From Salticus scenicus (Eukaryota > Arthropoda > Arachnida > Araneae > Salticidae), in the NCBI GenBank assembly GCA_963930645.1, contig CAWVNO010002520.1, positions 543,201 to 607,200 on the forward strand: a stretch of 64,000 bases of DNA, written 5' to 3'. Below are positions 32,341 through 43,900 of the stretch, in pieces. Both the position numbers and the translations under genes were made by a program. Positions within the stretch are counted from its first letter, which is position 1; each line of letters opens with the position of its first letter. The notes under the pieces are model-generated. The model ran no database searches. It saw only the letters and a program-made list of their open reading frames with translations, and was not told the DNA's origin.

Positions 32341-35039
32341 AGAGGTGAAACTTTTCAGGGGCTACCCCTGAATTCAGGGTTTTTGAAATTTTTACTGTCT
32401 TTGAATTTCATGTTAAAATACTTTTTACAGAAATTTCTCATTTTGAATGTTTAATTTACCTTATAATGCATTATGAAGTCTTCAAATATCACTTAATATA
32501 GGTAGCCATATGATATATCATTAATAAATCTCCCCTATCTACATGCAAGGAATAGTTTTCAGGGTTTTTGCAAGCTAGGTAGTTTCACCCGAGTGTGTGT
32601 GTGTAGAATATTTGTGGGGATACAAAAGTAAATAAATGTGTTGCCAAAAAAAAAAAAAAGCAGGGTAAAAAATATTTGTAGGAAAATAAATTGATCTGTG
32701 TTATCCATTTCAAAAACAGAAATCATTTTAAAATTTGAAAATGCAAATGTGGTATTTTTAAAAGATATGTTCTATACAATTAACAAGTCAGTGTTTAACC
32801 TCTTAGCAATTTTGGTAATTGAAGATTTCTAATTTAGCACCTTTTTTTAATTGTAACTGTAAATAGATTTATTAAAGTAATTTTTTTTTTTTTTTTTCAG
32901 GAAGCAAAGACAAATGCAGAAGAACACAGAAGATGTAAATAACATGTGAATTGTAATAAAATTTAAATTTGTAAATGAGTTTCAATAAATGGTTTTTTCT
33001 TTTCCATGTTACAGTGTTAGCGTATTTCATTCGAATCATAAATAAATAATTCAACGCAAAACTGTCTGAAGTTTTTTTTTTTTTTTTTTTTTTTTAAATT
33101 ATACATGCACTTAAATTAATAGTGAAATGTAATTAAGTCTTGATTTTTATGTACACTTGATATAAAAAAAATTTGAAAGGGACTTAATCTTTAGAAGAAA
33201 TGCGATTGTGCATTTCCAGAAAAACTGCCAAACTGTGTTTTTTGTTTAATTATAAAACTCTTTAAAATTAGGATTAAACATAGAAACACAGTATCAATAT
33301 GTAGAATGTATTTATATATATATCTAGTCTAGAAAGTGCATACTAACGTGTATTTTTACCACGCATTTTTTCTTTTTTCTCTTCCTCATTTTGCAACATA
33401 AATATTTTACTAAAATCACAAATATGATTAGATTAATCTAAAGTAATTCATGTATTAAATCTATTTCATTTTTCTAATTATCTTATATATATTATTTCTG
33501 TATGTTTTATTATCTATTTCTTTTCATTAAAAGCTTTAAGGGAACACACAGATCGTGAAGGTTATTTAAAGCACATGTTCTGTTAGTTAAATTGTTTATA
33601 GAATTACTTATTTGTTATTTTTAAATTCAGTTTTTACATTCTGAAAGCATACAACTGTTAGAATTAATACTTGCTTTATATAAACTTTAAAACTTTAATT
33701 TTGAGTTTAAAACTGTGAATTTTCATTAAGGGCATTACTGAGAAATGAAATATTGAAATTTTAAAAATTTATTTTTTGCATATAAAGTACTATTTACTGG
33801 TTGTGAATTTTCTGAATGTGAATACGAAAATAAAAGATGAGTAATTTTATAAATTTCGTCATAGACTTACATGGGATTTAGTGACTAGAGACAGATAAAT
33901 CACAAGAAAGAATAAGCAGCCTTAATGTTTTATATGAATTATGCAAATAATTCAATATACAATTACATCAAAGAGAAATTTGTAAATAATTAGATATTTA
34001 TAGCAATTTATTTCAGAAAAGAGTTCTAGGATTTGTTTAATGATGAGTAATAAATATATACTCCAAAAAAATTTAGAGTTTATTTAGTAGATATTTATAT
34101 ATGACAATTTAATATTGTGTGTAAACAAATTGATTTTTTCAAACTAAAATATCGGGATAAATTGAAAATTTAGAGTTTACATATCCTCTACTAAAATTTT
34201 CCTTTGTGTATTTTTAGAGATTTAGAATCCCTTTTAAGCTATAGTTTGTGTAGCATAAAAATGTTGGATAATTCACAAACTGAATATTATATATAGTTTA
34301 ATGCAAGCAATAAACATTTATTATGATTGCACTAAAATCTGAAAAACTTCATTTTTGAATGAAAATCCCATATCATGAATACCAAAGGATAGCATGGGGA
34401 GAGAATAAGAGGAGGAACCTAACTGTTCTGCAGCTTTAAAGTTTTTCCCTATAGTTTATATAAAAAATGGAATGAAGTAAAACATTTTTAAATTGATTTA
34501 AAAGTAACCCGGCATTTATGGGTTAAGAAAAAGGAGGAAATGGCTCATTGATGGATCTTCATTTCCAGTGTTACAACTATGTTTTTACTAAATTTTGACC
34601 AATATCTATAAGTTGCGACAAAAAAAAAAAAAAAAAAAAAAAACTGCTTTGCCTGCATTATAATATAATTTTTAAATTTATGAATTCATAACACCCATCC
34701 TAACATTTGTAACAAATGATCGGATCAGCTTACGGATGATATCAAATTCAGAGTTAAAAAATATATATGTAAACAATACCCACCACTACCATAATTTATT
34801 TTTATTTTAACTTTTTTTTTTTTTTTGGGGGGGGGGGGGGTAATCAGATCTTCGTTTCTTGTAGCGCATGTTGATACTCAATATTTGTTATTTGTCATTC
34901 ATAAAATTTAGGAAGAGCTTTTGTTTTGGCACAAAATATCATAATCAAATGAGTACCCAAAATATAAAGTTGGCTTAAATAAATAAAAACTCTGTATTAT
35001 GTATAAAATTGAAGGTGTCAAAAAAAGTGAAATTAGTAC
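32341..35039. other. AT-rich non-coding stretch
   Basis: 2.7 kb with poly-A/T runs (32646-32659, 32881-32897, 33073-33095, 34619-34643) and a T-to-G run at 34808-34840. No gene or element recognised. A polypyrimidine-AG (32881-32900) precedes only a short open frame. Confidence 0.55.
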
Positions 35040-35622
35040 ATATAATGTGTGACACAGCAAGATTGATGCTTTGCAGACATTTCGATATAACAAAGAAATT
35101 TTTTCTAATTTGCAGTAAATTTGATATGACAAGACTAAATTTTCCTACTTATTTGCAATAAAATTGCAGCAAGCTTGATGCGACAAAACTAAATTTTCCT
35201 CCTAATTTGCAATGAAATTGCAGCAAGCTTGATGCGACAAAACTAAATTTTCCTCCTAATTTGCAATGAAGTTGCAGCAAGCTTGATGTGACAAAACTAA
35301 ATTTTCCTCCTAATTTGCATTGAAATTGCAGCAAGCTTGATGTGACAAAAATAAAATTTTTTAATAAGTTGCAGTGAATTTGCAGCAAGTTTGATATGAC
35401 AAACCTAAACTTTTCTGCCAATTTTAAATAAGTTTGCTGCAAGTTTGACATGACAAGAATAAGACTTGCACGACAAGTTAGCTGCAAATTTGGCATCTGG
35501 TGACTTCGGAGCTTGCGTTAACTTGCTTCAGTCTTGTTATGAACTTGCAAACTTGTCGCAAGTTTGCAGTCTTGCAAAGCAAGACTGCTGCAAGTTTGCA
35601 GCAAACTAATTTTGCTATCTGG
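35040..35622. repeat. 54-bp tandem repeat within a CCCAGATAGCA-ended element
   Basis: GCAGCAAGCTTGATGCGACA recurs at 35167, 35220, 35274 and 35328, giving a 54-bp period, with more diverged units on both sides. Because 54 is a multiple of three, the minus strand is open through the array as an 18-residue repeat (FSFVASSLLQFHCKLGGK-like, 35149-35496). That is a by-product, not evidence of a protein. The right edge ends TTTGCTATCTGGGAT, the family end also seen at 17823. Confidence 0.8.
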
Positions 35623-36049
35623 GATTGCTCCATCCCCTCCGCCCAGGAGAACTAATCTGATCAAACGATAAGATTAAAAAACTTACAATGAACATTTTTT
35701 TTCTTTTTTTAAGTTATAATTATTATAAAATAATTTTTAACTTCAGAAGGATTATTTATTAAATTATATTTCGGGAAGGGTCCGGACCCCATGGAGCCCC
35801 TCCCTCTCCCTAAATACGTCCTTGGTGGAGGGGGGAATTCCCAATGACATTTTTGTTTCCCTTGAAAAATTTTACAAAATAAATCAGTTTTCCATGACAA
35901 TTATCACCGCAGAAGGTGGCAGTAAAAGTTTGTCACAGTTGAAAACTGTCCTAACACATCTTGAAGGTAACAGCTATTAAAAAACCACACCAAAGGAAAC
36001 TGCAATAGAACTGCTGAATGTTTTAAGTCTGAATTAACCTTAGTCACAC
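35623..36049. other. Non-coding stretch
   Basis: A GC-richer patch (35770-35840) contains an open frame on the minus strand with no motifs. No gene recognised. Confidence 0.4.
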
Positions 36050-36167
36050 CCCTAACAGCACAATTAGGCTTAAGTTATCCACAGTACATCTTAAGGACGT
36101 TTCTGGGATGTCTTTTCATCCAGAAGACATCTTGAAGATATCCTGGGGAGGCGATGTGCTGTCTGGG
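36050..36167. mobile_element. Short MITE, CCCTAACAGCACA ends
   Basis: CCCTAACAGCACA at the left is mirrored by TGTGCTGTCTGGG at the right. The interior repeats words of the form CATCTTGAAGATATCCTGG / GACATC. Same family as the perfect copy at 44942-45047. Confidence 0.6.
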
Positions 36168-36814
36168 ACGTGTTAAGTCAAAAAGAAAATCACTATACAA
36201 TAATTTGACCTTTAGACTGGTCATTCTTTTTTTATTTATTTTATTTAATTTTATTTTTTTTGTAATTTGGCATTAAATGACAAAGTTCCTTGTCATTTCT
36301 CAAATATATAGGGTTTATAATGCAATCAGTTTACAACTAAATTCAATAAAAGTCTAAAATGTTTAGATTGGGCGGGGGGGTGTCAACAAATCTCTCCTAA
36401 GCAGCCTTGATTGAAGCAAAATATTTAAAATTACAAATATTTATTCTCACTTCCTTTAGCTGCACAATATTAATATAAGCTTTTGATAGCAAATAAATGG
36501 AAAACTACAAAAATCTTTTTATAGCATGTTTATTGTACAATAATTTTTAATAAATATTCTCAAATCTGTCATAAAAAAATAAAATATCCTAAATTTTAAA
36601 ATATAGTATATTGTTTTACTTTTTATGTAGTTTATTTCAAATATATTTTTTATTCTCTTATGCTTGTATATAAACATATGGGAATAAGAAATATATTTGA
36701 AATAAACTTGAGATTATGCGTTACTTATTGCATAATAAACCAATTAAATATATTCACAATCCTGCATTCATTTATACAAATAAAAGATTTCCCCAAGTCT
36801 AATTTGTGCTGTCC

Positions 36815-37100
36815 TGTGGACAAACTGCAGCCATTGTATGAACATAAAAAAAAACCTCTTCTAGATGCTCATAGGTATCATTTATAGTCATTTTACCTCA
36901 TCCTGTGAGCATCCTGCACTCATCCTGTGACTGCCTGAAAATGCTGTCCTCTGGATTTGCTTAGGTGTCACATTTTGCTCAGCTCTGGATGTCCTCTGGC
37001 CAAGGTACGTCCATTGCGTGATGTCCACAGGATGCCTTATTATCCCACATATGACAGCTTCTAGATTTACTCTGGATGTCATTGTGTTGTATGGGAAATC
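36815..37100. repeat. Degenerate copies of CATCCTCTGGATGTC-word MITE family
   Basis: Contains TGTGCTGTCCTGTGGAC, then repeated CATCCTGTGAGCATCC, TGTCCTCTGGAT and GATGTCCACAGGATG words, as in the MITEs at 36050 and 44942. The open frame 36888-37127 (minus) lies in it and looks non-genic. Confidence 0.4.
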
Positions 37101-37957
37101 AAGACTAAATATACACATATGATACATAAAGTATCCTGGAAATATCTAAATATAGAATGATTCAGTAGCCAATCAATCTAAGCATTAAAAAAATTAGTTG
37201 ATTTATGTGCTGTAAAAAATAGAGAATTAAGAGCATACAATGTCTAATCTCGCTGACAGCCAAGGCTATGTGAAAAATTATTCTATCGGGATTTTTTTTT
37301 TTTTTTTTTTTTTTTTGTTGTTACTGATTATTTATTACCTAATACATTTTTATTCCGATTATACATTCAGGAAATTCACAGCCATTAAATGAGTAGTCAT
37401 TTTTTAAAATTTTATTTATTTTTAATTCAATAAAACAATTAAGTGCCATTTTAGTATTTTTATTTTAGCAATAAAATAAAACATTAAACTTGTGAAAAAT
37501 CATTTTTTAGAAAGTATTAATTTAACGATTGTAAATTTTCTGAGTGTGAAAACAGAATTCATTTGGTAATGAGTAATTTTAGAAACAAAATTCCCCATAA
37601 AATAGCGTGCTCCTTGGTTGTTGCTGAGATTAGGTATTGTTCGCTCTTAAAAGATAAGTTAGAAGATTGTTTCTGTCATGTGAGTTTCAATTTTTCAAAG
37701 AATTTAACTACATTCTGAAAATATCTATTATTTATTTTTTTCCAAAAATTTTTTAAGGAAAAAAAAATATATATATAGATATATATTCTAATATTTTTTA
37801 CAAGAAATTTGTCATCCATGTATGTTTTGGGCGACAACTGTGTTATGTAGCAATAAACAATGGTTTATCTGTGTTCTGCAAAAAAAATTTGAATAATTTA
37901 TTACTATGAAATAAAGGAAAAACACCTGAATCCCAGATTTATCCATTTTTTTAAGAT

Positions 37958-38172
37958 TTAACTGTTTCAAAGACAGTGACTGAAAGGTCTATCTACCAAC
38001 TTTAGACTTCTTAGGTGAGCAATGGTCATATATTAAATTGACATGTTTCTGAAGATAGCAAATATTTATAAAATTTGTTTAAATATTTACTAATGTATGT
38101 AGATTCTATATGCAAAGAAATATTTTTAAAGTTGATCAATAGACCTTTTATACACTGCCCTGAAAGGGTTAA
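37958..38172. mobile_element. Degenerate piggyBac-type MITE
   Basis: TTAACTGTTTCAAAGACAGT at the left and GCCCTGAAAGGGTTAA at the right bracket 215 bp. GGTCTATC(T/C)ACC near both ends recalls the 26121 element. TTAA is present on both sides (37958-37961 and 38169-38172). The left terminal repeat is mutated. Confidence 0.6.
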
Positions 38173-38218
38173 CTATAATAAATAGAAAATATCTTCAAAT
38201 TTATGTTTGCTAGCGCAT

Positions 38219-38651
38219 CTTACAAGGGAACATTGAAAAGGTGTCGTCTTCAAAAATATTGAAAAAAATATATGTGATTCTACTGTTCATAAAACACTAG
38301 AGAGTGAAAAAATTATCGGCTGAAATGAATTACAGTGATGACAAAAAATTATCAAAATTAAGCATATTTGGCGATTTCACACTCACACTGTTTTAGGCGA
38401 TTGATTTTGAGTACTTGGCAGAGAAGCAAAACACTGTTCTGTTCATAAAAAGCAATCTCGGTTCTAGCGAACTCACCTAAAAGCGCTAAATCGCCAAAAA
38501 TGCTTAATTTTGATAATTTTTTGTGGTCGCTGTAATTCATTTCAGCCGATAATTTTTTCACATTCTGGTGTTTTATGAAGAGTAGAGACACATATATTTT
38601 TTTTCAATATTTTTTGAAGATGACACCTTTTGAATGTTTCCTTGTTAGATT
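38219..38651. repeat. 433-bp inverted repeat (foldback or MITE)
   Basis: About 170-base arms (38219-38390 and 38480-38651) are mutually complementary with scattered differences and small indels. Outer edges: CTTACAAGGGAAC and its near complement GTTTCCTTGTTAG. Inner words: GGCGATTTC / AAATCGCC. No target duplication identified. Confidence 0.75.
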
Positions 38652-38735
38652 GGCAGTAGTCAATCCAGCATAGATTAGTATTTGCCACTATTCAGTTTTT
38701 AACATTGGGCAATGCTGGGAAAAAGGTGTACCATT

Positions 38736-38973
38736 AGACATCGGCCAATACAGATTTATTGACATTGGCCGGTCCGGTTTAGATCGACATTGGCCAGTCC
38801 GGTTTAGATCGACATTGGCCAGTCCGGCTTAGATCAACATTGGGCGGTCCGGCATAGATCGACATTGGCCGGTACATCATAGATCAACATTGGCCGGTCC
38901 GACTTAGAACGACATTGGCCGGTCCGACTTAGATCGACATTGGCCGGTCCGACTTAGATCGACATTGGCCAAT
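38736..38973. repeat. 25-bp tandem array, about 9 copies
   Basis: The unit is close to GACATTGGCCGGTCCGACTT + AGATC. Successive copies keep exact 25-base spacing with substitutions (GGTTTAGATC, GGCATAGATC, GACTTAGAAC). GC-rich compared with its surroundings. There are no unique spacers between units, so this is a minisatellite rather than a CRISPR. Confidence 0.9.
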
Positions 38974-39039
38974 ATTGTTGTGCTACTGGGGTTGTCTCAT
39001 TTTTTTGGACTACCATGAACACACTCTTGTTTTAATTGC

Positions 39040-39600
39040 AAATTGCTCAAAAATCAGTATATGATGTTTAATTTTTGAAACTATGCATGTTTTCATATGA
39101 ACATAAAATGGCTCAAAAATGAGTATATGATGATTCACTTTTTAAACTATGCATGTTCGCATCTAAACATAAAATGGCTCAAAAATGAGTATATGATGTT
39201 TCATTTTTGAAATTATGCATGTTCGCGTCTGAATTTAAAATGGCTCACCAATGAGTATATGATGTTTCATTTTTGAAACTATGCATTTTCGCATCTGAAC
39301 TTAAAACGGCTCAAAAATGAGTATATGATGTGTCATTTTTATGATTATGCATGTTCGCATCTGAATTTAAAATGGCTCAACAATGAGTATATGATGTTTC
39401 ATTTTTGAAACTATGAATGTTCGCATCTGAACTTAAAAGCCTCAAAAATGAGTATATGATGTGTCATCTTTGAGATTATGCAAGTTCGCATCTGAACTTA
39501 AAATGGCTCAAAAATGAGAATATGTCATCTCATTTTTGAGTATGCCGATATATTCAAAAATGAGTACGTAAGATTTTCAAATTTGAGTACATTTGTTTCG
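39040..39600. repeat. 66-bp tandem array, about 8 copies
   Basis: GGCTCAAAAATGAGTATATG recurs with exact 66-base spacing (39110, 39176, 39242, 39308, 39374), then with a 1-base slip and further copies. Each unit holds the palindromic word CTCAAAAATGAG and an inverted CATTTTTGA. It begins shortly after the 25-bp array. The right side dissolves into related TACTCAAAATTGA words to about 39650. Confidence 0.9.
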
Positions 39601-40349
39601 GAGCTATGTTAAGCATGTGACATACTCAAAATTGACACAGTTTTGCTCAATTTTGAGAAACCATTTTAACAGTGTTTCATCTCCTATGTTCTCTTCCCAT
39701 TTGATTATCAATGAAGTTTTTTACATATTTAAGAATTTCAAAAAATCTTGTTAATGATTCCACTCCGTTCTTGTCTGATGCTATAAAAGTACTCACATAA
39801 GTTCGATTTTTGGTTAATTTTGATATTTTTTAAATTTTTAGATTTTGTTACATTTTTTAATCTTATTTATTTATTTTCTTCTTTTATTTCATAATTCTGT
39901 AATGCTGACTCTAGGCTGATTTGGCAGGGTGACCTTTTAAATATTATTTAGCTCCCTGTGGCCCTTTTTCAACATATTTTTGCACCTGGTGGTCCTTTTA
40001 AATATATTTTGGTACCACGTAACCTTTTCTAATATTTTAAATGATTAGAGGCCTTTAGATTTTTTTTTTTTTTTTTTACTTTTAAACTTTCTTAGCACTT
40101 TTAAACTTTCTTAGTTCTGCAACATTCTTGGAATAACAAATGCATACAGCTTATATATATACAAGAAAAATTAGTAATTTACTTTAGTTAGGTACAAAAA
40201 TCAAAACATAGAACACCCCCAAATAATGCCCCTTTTTATTGAATTTCCCCCGGCCGCCCTTTTATTTTAGAATCAGCACTATTCTCCTCACACCAGTATT
40301 TATGTTTACATTCATCTGTATGTATTTTTGCTGTTCATTTAAAACGGTT
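39601..40349. other. Non-coding stretch
   Basis: AT-rich with a T-run at 40060-40078 and a tandem CTTTTAAACTTTCTTAG pair at about 40079-40115. No gene recognised. Confidence 0.5.
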
Positions 40350-40485
40350 TTGTGCGTTGCCGCTTTCACTGCAGCACTTAGGCCTACTTTTTTCGCCTGA
40401 CGAAGGATCGTGTGTTCTTTCTACCCGAAACAATTATAGCAAGTTTATTGCATTTTATGGTGTTTATTCAAAGTTTTGTAATTAT
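40350..40485 (+). mobile_element. Penelope-like terminal fragment with decayed hammerhead-like motif
   Basis: Matches the reverse complement of 23840-23975: TGCGTTGCCGCTTTCACTGC, TTCGCCTGACGAAGG, CCCGAAACAATTATAGCAAG, and the shared tail TTTATTGCATTTTATGGTG. The hammerhead-like core (40394-40445) has CTGACGA in place of CTGATGA and a weakened stem, so it is probably inactive. Confidence 0.5.
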
Positions 40486-40799
40486 TGCTTTTAAACGCCA
40501 GTTCTGTGGTGTTTTCTTATTATGAAATTAGGTATTGTTCAATCTTAAGGGGGAAAAAATGAGTAATTTATTTATTATTGTTATTTTATATATTTAAACC
40601 AATAAAAAAATGTTTTCCTTTTTTCCCATATAGTGTGAAAAATATTTTAAGAAATGTAATAGCCATTGCTAAGGAACACGACACAATTACCGCATGCCTT
40701 TATGTGGAAGAAAAAACTAAAAAAAAAAAGTCCCATTGTCCAAATTTAGTTTTTTTTTTTTTTTTTTTTGTACGGAAATTTATATCTTACTTAGGTGCC

Positions 40800-41275
40800 G
40801 GTGTCGGTGTTTAAGAAAAAGGCCGATTGACTGCTCTAGGGTCCTAGGCCTGAGGGGGAGTGCCTTCTATGGAGGTCTTTCTAAAGGGTCCTAGCCCGTA
40901 TTTACGCAAGTTTCGGAGAAAAACATGGAAAATTCTGAACGGCTCGGCCGACAAACGTGACCTGGTATCGTACCCGGCACCTCACGTCTACCAGCTTGAC
41001 AGAAAGATTTCGGATTCAATAATCGAGCCAATTGAAGACCATCATGAAAGTCAGTCTCTGATGCACGTAAACTCTGTCGTGCCTGCAATATCCTCCATGC
41101 TCCATGCAAATAATACGTCTAGATATACTGAAGCGGGGGAGCCATCCCTTCTGCAGAAGATAAAAATTGTGATGGCTTGTCTTTGGACCGCACTGGGGCG
41201 TTAATCCCAAACCGTCAGCAATTGCCCAATATGTGCCTATTAATACGACGTTAAATCAGCTTCCCCGCGCTATTT
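40800..41275. repeat. GC-rich block, probable SINE-like or element-derived repeat
   Basis: A sharply GC-richer block containing a 114-codon open frame on the plus strand (40860-41204) and others on the minus strand. The end CTTAATCCCAAACCGTCAGC-like stretch, and CGACGTTAAATCAGC, resemble tails I associate with high-copy short interspersed repeats in arthropods. That recollection is uncertain. No protein motif was recognised in the open frames, and the overlap of long frames on both strands argues against a gene. Confidence 0.3.
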
Positions 41276-41549
41276 CATGTCAAGAAACACTAGTTGAAGA
41301 CTATAGACATAAATATTTTAAAAACCGTAAGCGATGAAAATAAAATAAAAGGGTTAAAGGAACACTTAGAATCAAAAATTGTTAGTGAGAAGTCGTTATA
41401 ACCAATTCAAACCTCATCTAATTTTGTTTTTATACAATAGCCATAACGTATAATAAACTGCTTTTTTTTCGAGCTAAGGTCTTGGAAAATCGTAATTTTA
41501 AATTTTTGGAGGTGAGAAAGCGATTGCGCATACTTACGTGTCAGTTATA

Positions 41550-42670
41550 AGCATGTGAAATGGGGGAAGGACGCCGCAGTCGCCACAGAGAGCGAATTTG
41601 CTAATGTCACAATTTTCAAGGGTCTTTGCATGGTAAGCGAACATGCTTTTGTAGGTGCCTGAACAGGGAAGGGCACCGCTCAGCAGGAGCTTGCTGCTAA
41701 TTCTTAAAGGGTTCTGAATACTATCAAAATTTTCAACAGTTTTTGCACGGTAAGCGAACAGACTATTATAAGTGAAATGGGAAATCATGCCTTAGGCGCC
41801 CACAAACAGCAATTTTTTAAGATCAGATTTTTTTAAGGGTTGTGAATACGAAGAGAATTTTGAAGGATTGTTTGTACAGTAGAAAAATAGGCTGTTATAC
41901 ACGTTTAAAAAAGCTGTTTTAGGCGTCTAATTAGTTACGAGGGCGCCACCTAACGGAAGTTTCCTACAGTCAGGTATTTTTATGAAAACTTTTATTGCTG
42001 GTCGGTGAAAAAATTGGTCGCCGAAGGCAGCTTCTGTTGAATAAAAATCTTAAGTGTTATTTAATCTTAAGTGTGATGCATAAAAATCTTAAGTGTTAAC
42101 AAAATTATGAACCACGTTCAAATGAACTTCAAGGCGCAAAACAGTGCCCCCAAGAAACCCATAATGCCTTTGTAGGCGCCTGAACACTGAAGGGCTCAGC
42201 TCAGCTGGAGTTTGCTACAAATTTATTCTTAAAGGGTCCTGAATACGATTAGAATTTTTAACAGTCTTTTGTACGGTAAGCGAACAGGCTATTGTAAGTG
42301 AACAAAACGGGAAATAATGCCATATGCGACCCCAACAGGAATTTGCTATGATCAGATTTTTTCAGCCTCATGAATACGATGAGAATTTTCAAGAGTCGTA
42401 TGCACGGTAGGAAAACAGGCTGATTTAGGCGTCTAATTAGTTTAGAGGGCACCACAGGCGCCACCTAACGGGAGTTTGCTACAGTCAGACATTTTAACGC
42501 AAATACTTTTTGCTGATCGGTGAACCAGTTGGTCAGCTTGTGATACATAAAATTCTTAAGTGATTTTGGTGACTATCGATAATTAACAAAATTATGATTC
42601 ACCTTCAAATGAACTTTAAGTCGCAAAACAGAACCCCCAGAAACTTCAATATGCCACACTATTTTTTAAA
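41550..42670. repeat. About 520-bp tandem duplication made of shorter sub-repeats
   Basis: The stretch starting at GCGCCTGAACAGGGAAGGGC (about 41656) recurs from about 42175. Within each copy, a sub-unit recurs about every 110-150 bases: GGAGTTTGCTA, TCAGATTTTTT, TGAATACGA, AGAATTTTCAA, GCACGGTAAGCGAACAGGCT. Open frames on the minus strand (41534-41788, 42258-42464) are translations of this repeat and not genes. Confidence 0.7.
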
Positions 42671-42743
42671 ACATTGGGGGGGGGACTCCACCCTCCCCCC
42701 CTGAGCTACGCCCCTCTATATATTCTGAAATTTATATGAAGCT

Positions 42744-43168
42744 CAGGGCCCGATTAAGCTTTGAAGCTTGGGGAAGCTCAGTATCATTTCGGGGCCCTCT
42801 TTCATTTCAGAAAATCTTGTTTTCCTGTTACATATTGTAATATAAAAATGCTATAGACCAAAAATTAGTGTGTATTTATAGTTATTTATTTTTTCATTCA
42901 TATATCTGGGTGATTTCTACACACAACATTAAAATCGTATAACTTATTAATTAAGAACATTCAGATTTTTGAGGTTAAATAATAGATTTTTCCTTAAATA
43001 GTGAGTATTTTATCTTGCTTTAGGCGAATTTTCTCAGAAAAATTCAATCTCAGTATGACAATATAAAACAGAAAATTCAAGACCCTGTTTTTAGTCATTT
43101 TGGGGCCACCTCCTAAATTTTAGAGGGGAAGCTTGTGCTTCCCGAGCCTTTTGGGTAATCAGGCCCTG
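42744..43168. mobile_element. hAT MITE with perfect 8-bp target duplication
   Basis: Begins CAGGGCCCGATTAAGC and ends with the complement of CAGGGCCTGATTACCC. Flanked by ATGAAGCT on both sides (42736-42743 and 43169-43176). Subterminal inverted GGGGCCC/GGGGCCACC and GAAGCTTG words. 425 bp, no coding capacity. Confidence 0.92.
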
Positions 43169-43900
43169 ATGAAGCTCAAGCATTCTATTCGGAAATTCAC
43201 TTTCATTTCGTGAAGCTGACTATTTTATATAAAATATAAACAAATTTTTAGGACTTATTTTATGCACAGAAATGTTTTTAAATTCTGTCTAGCCCCTCAG
43301 TCGGCATGGAATAATAAATTTCTGTTTGTATGTCAGTCTTCCACTATTTTCGTTAATCGGTATTTGTTTATCTAACTGTATAATTTTTTTTTTTTTTACA
43401 CTGAAATGCATCCATTTTTTATTCTATTCATTTATTTATTTTTCATTTTCTTCGAATTCGACCGGACTTCATTTTATTGATTTAGTCCGAGACGAACAAT
43501 ACATTCAAAAGAGTAAATGGGACAACCCTAGCCCGAGCCGAAATTTTAATTGTTACTTTGGACCAGGCTGTGTAAAGAAAGAGTTTGCACTGCCTAAGCT
43601 TCAAAATTTCGGCCCGTGCAGACCTCTAAAAAAGAGTGCAACATCTCCCTGTCTGCGCCCTTAACAAGATACAAACTATTCAATTTAGTGGGCAAAATAT
43701 TTTGTTTGTTTCTTTTTTCAGAATTCAGGTGTCATCTATTAAAGAGACAGCATCAGGTTCTGCTGTGATATGGTGTTGTCTTAACACAAATTTCGTCGAT
43801 ATCAATAAATCACTTTCTACCAAAGGTATAGGAAAATCTTTACAAAACTTCGAAACCAAGCAGCGTTCACCAAGATAATTTCCGTCCGGTCTATGCGAAT
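43169..43900 (+). other. Stretch with weak exon-like open frames
   Basis: Open frames at about 43470-43664 (RDEQYIQKSKWDNP...) and 43731-43878, the latter after TTTTTTCAG, have splice-like edges and higher GC. They show no recognisable domain, and the phases cannot be linked convincingly. Could be host exons or old repeat. Confidence 0.2.

Noticed and set aside
35149..35496. 115-codon frame with an 18-residue repeat (minus)
   Set aside because: By-product of a 54-bp satellite whose period is a multiple of three; no start context or domain.
38736..39600. CRISPR-like regular spacing
   Set aside because: Units are contiguous tandem repeats without unique spacers, in eukaryotic DNA.
41534..42464. 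Minus-strand frames of 84 and 68 codons that resemble each other
   Set aside because: They translate the same tandem repeat unit; similarity comes from the satellite.
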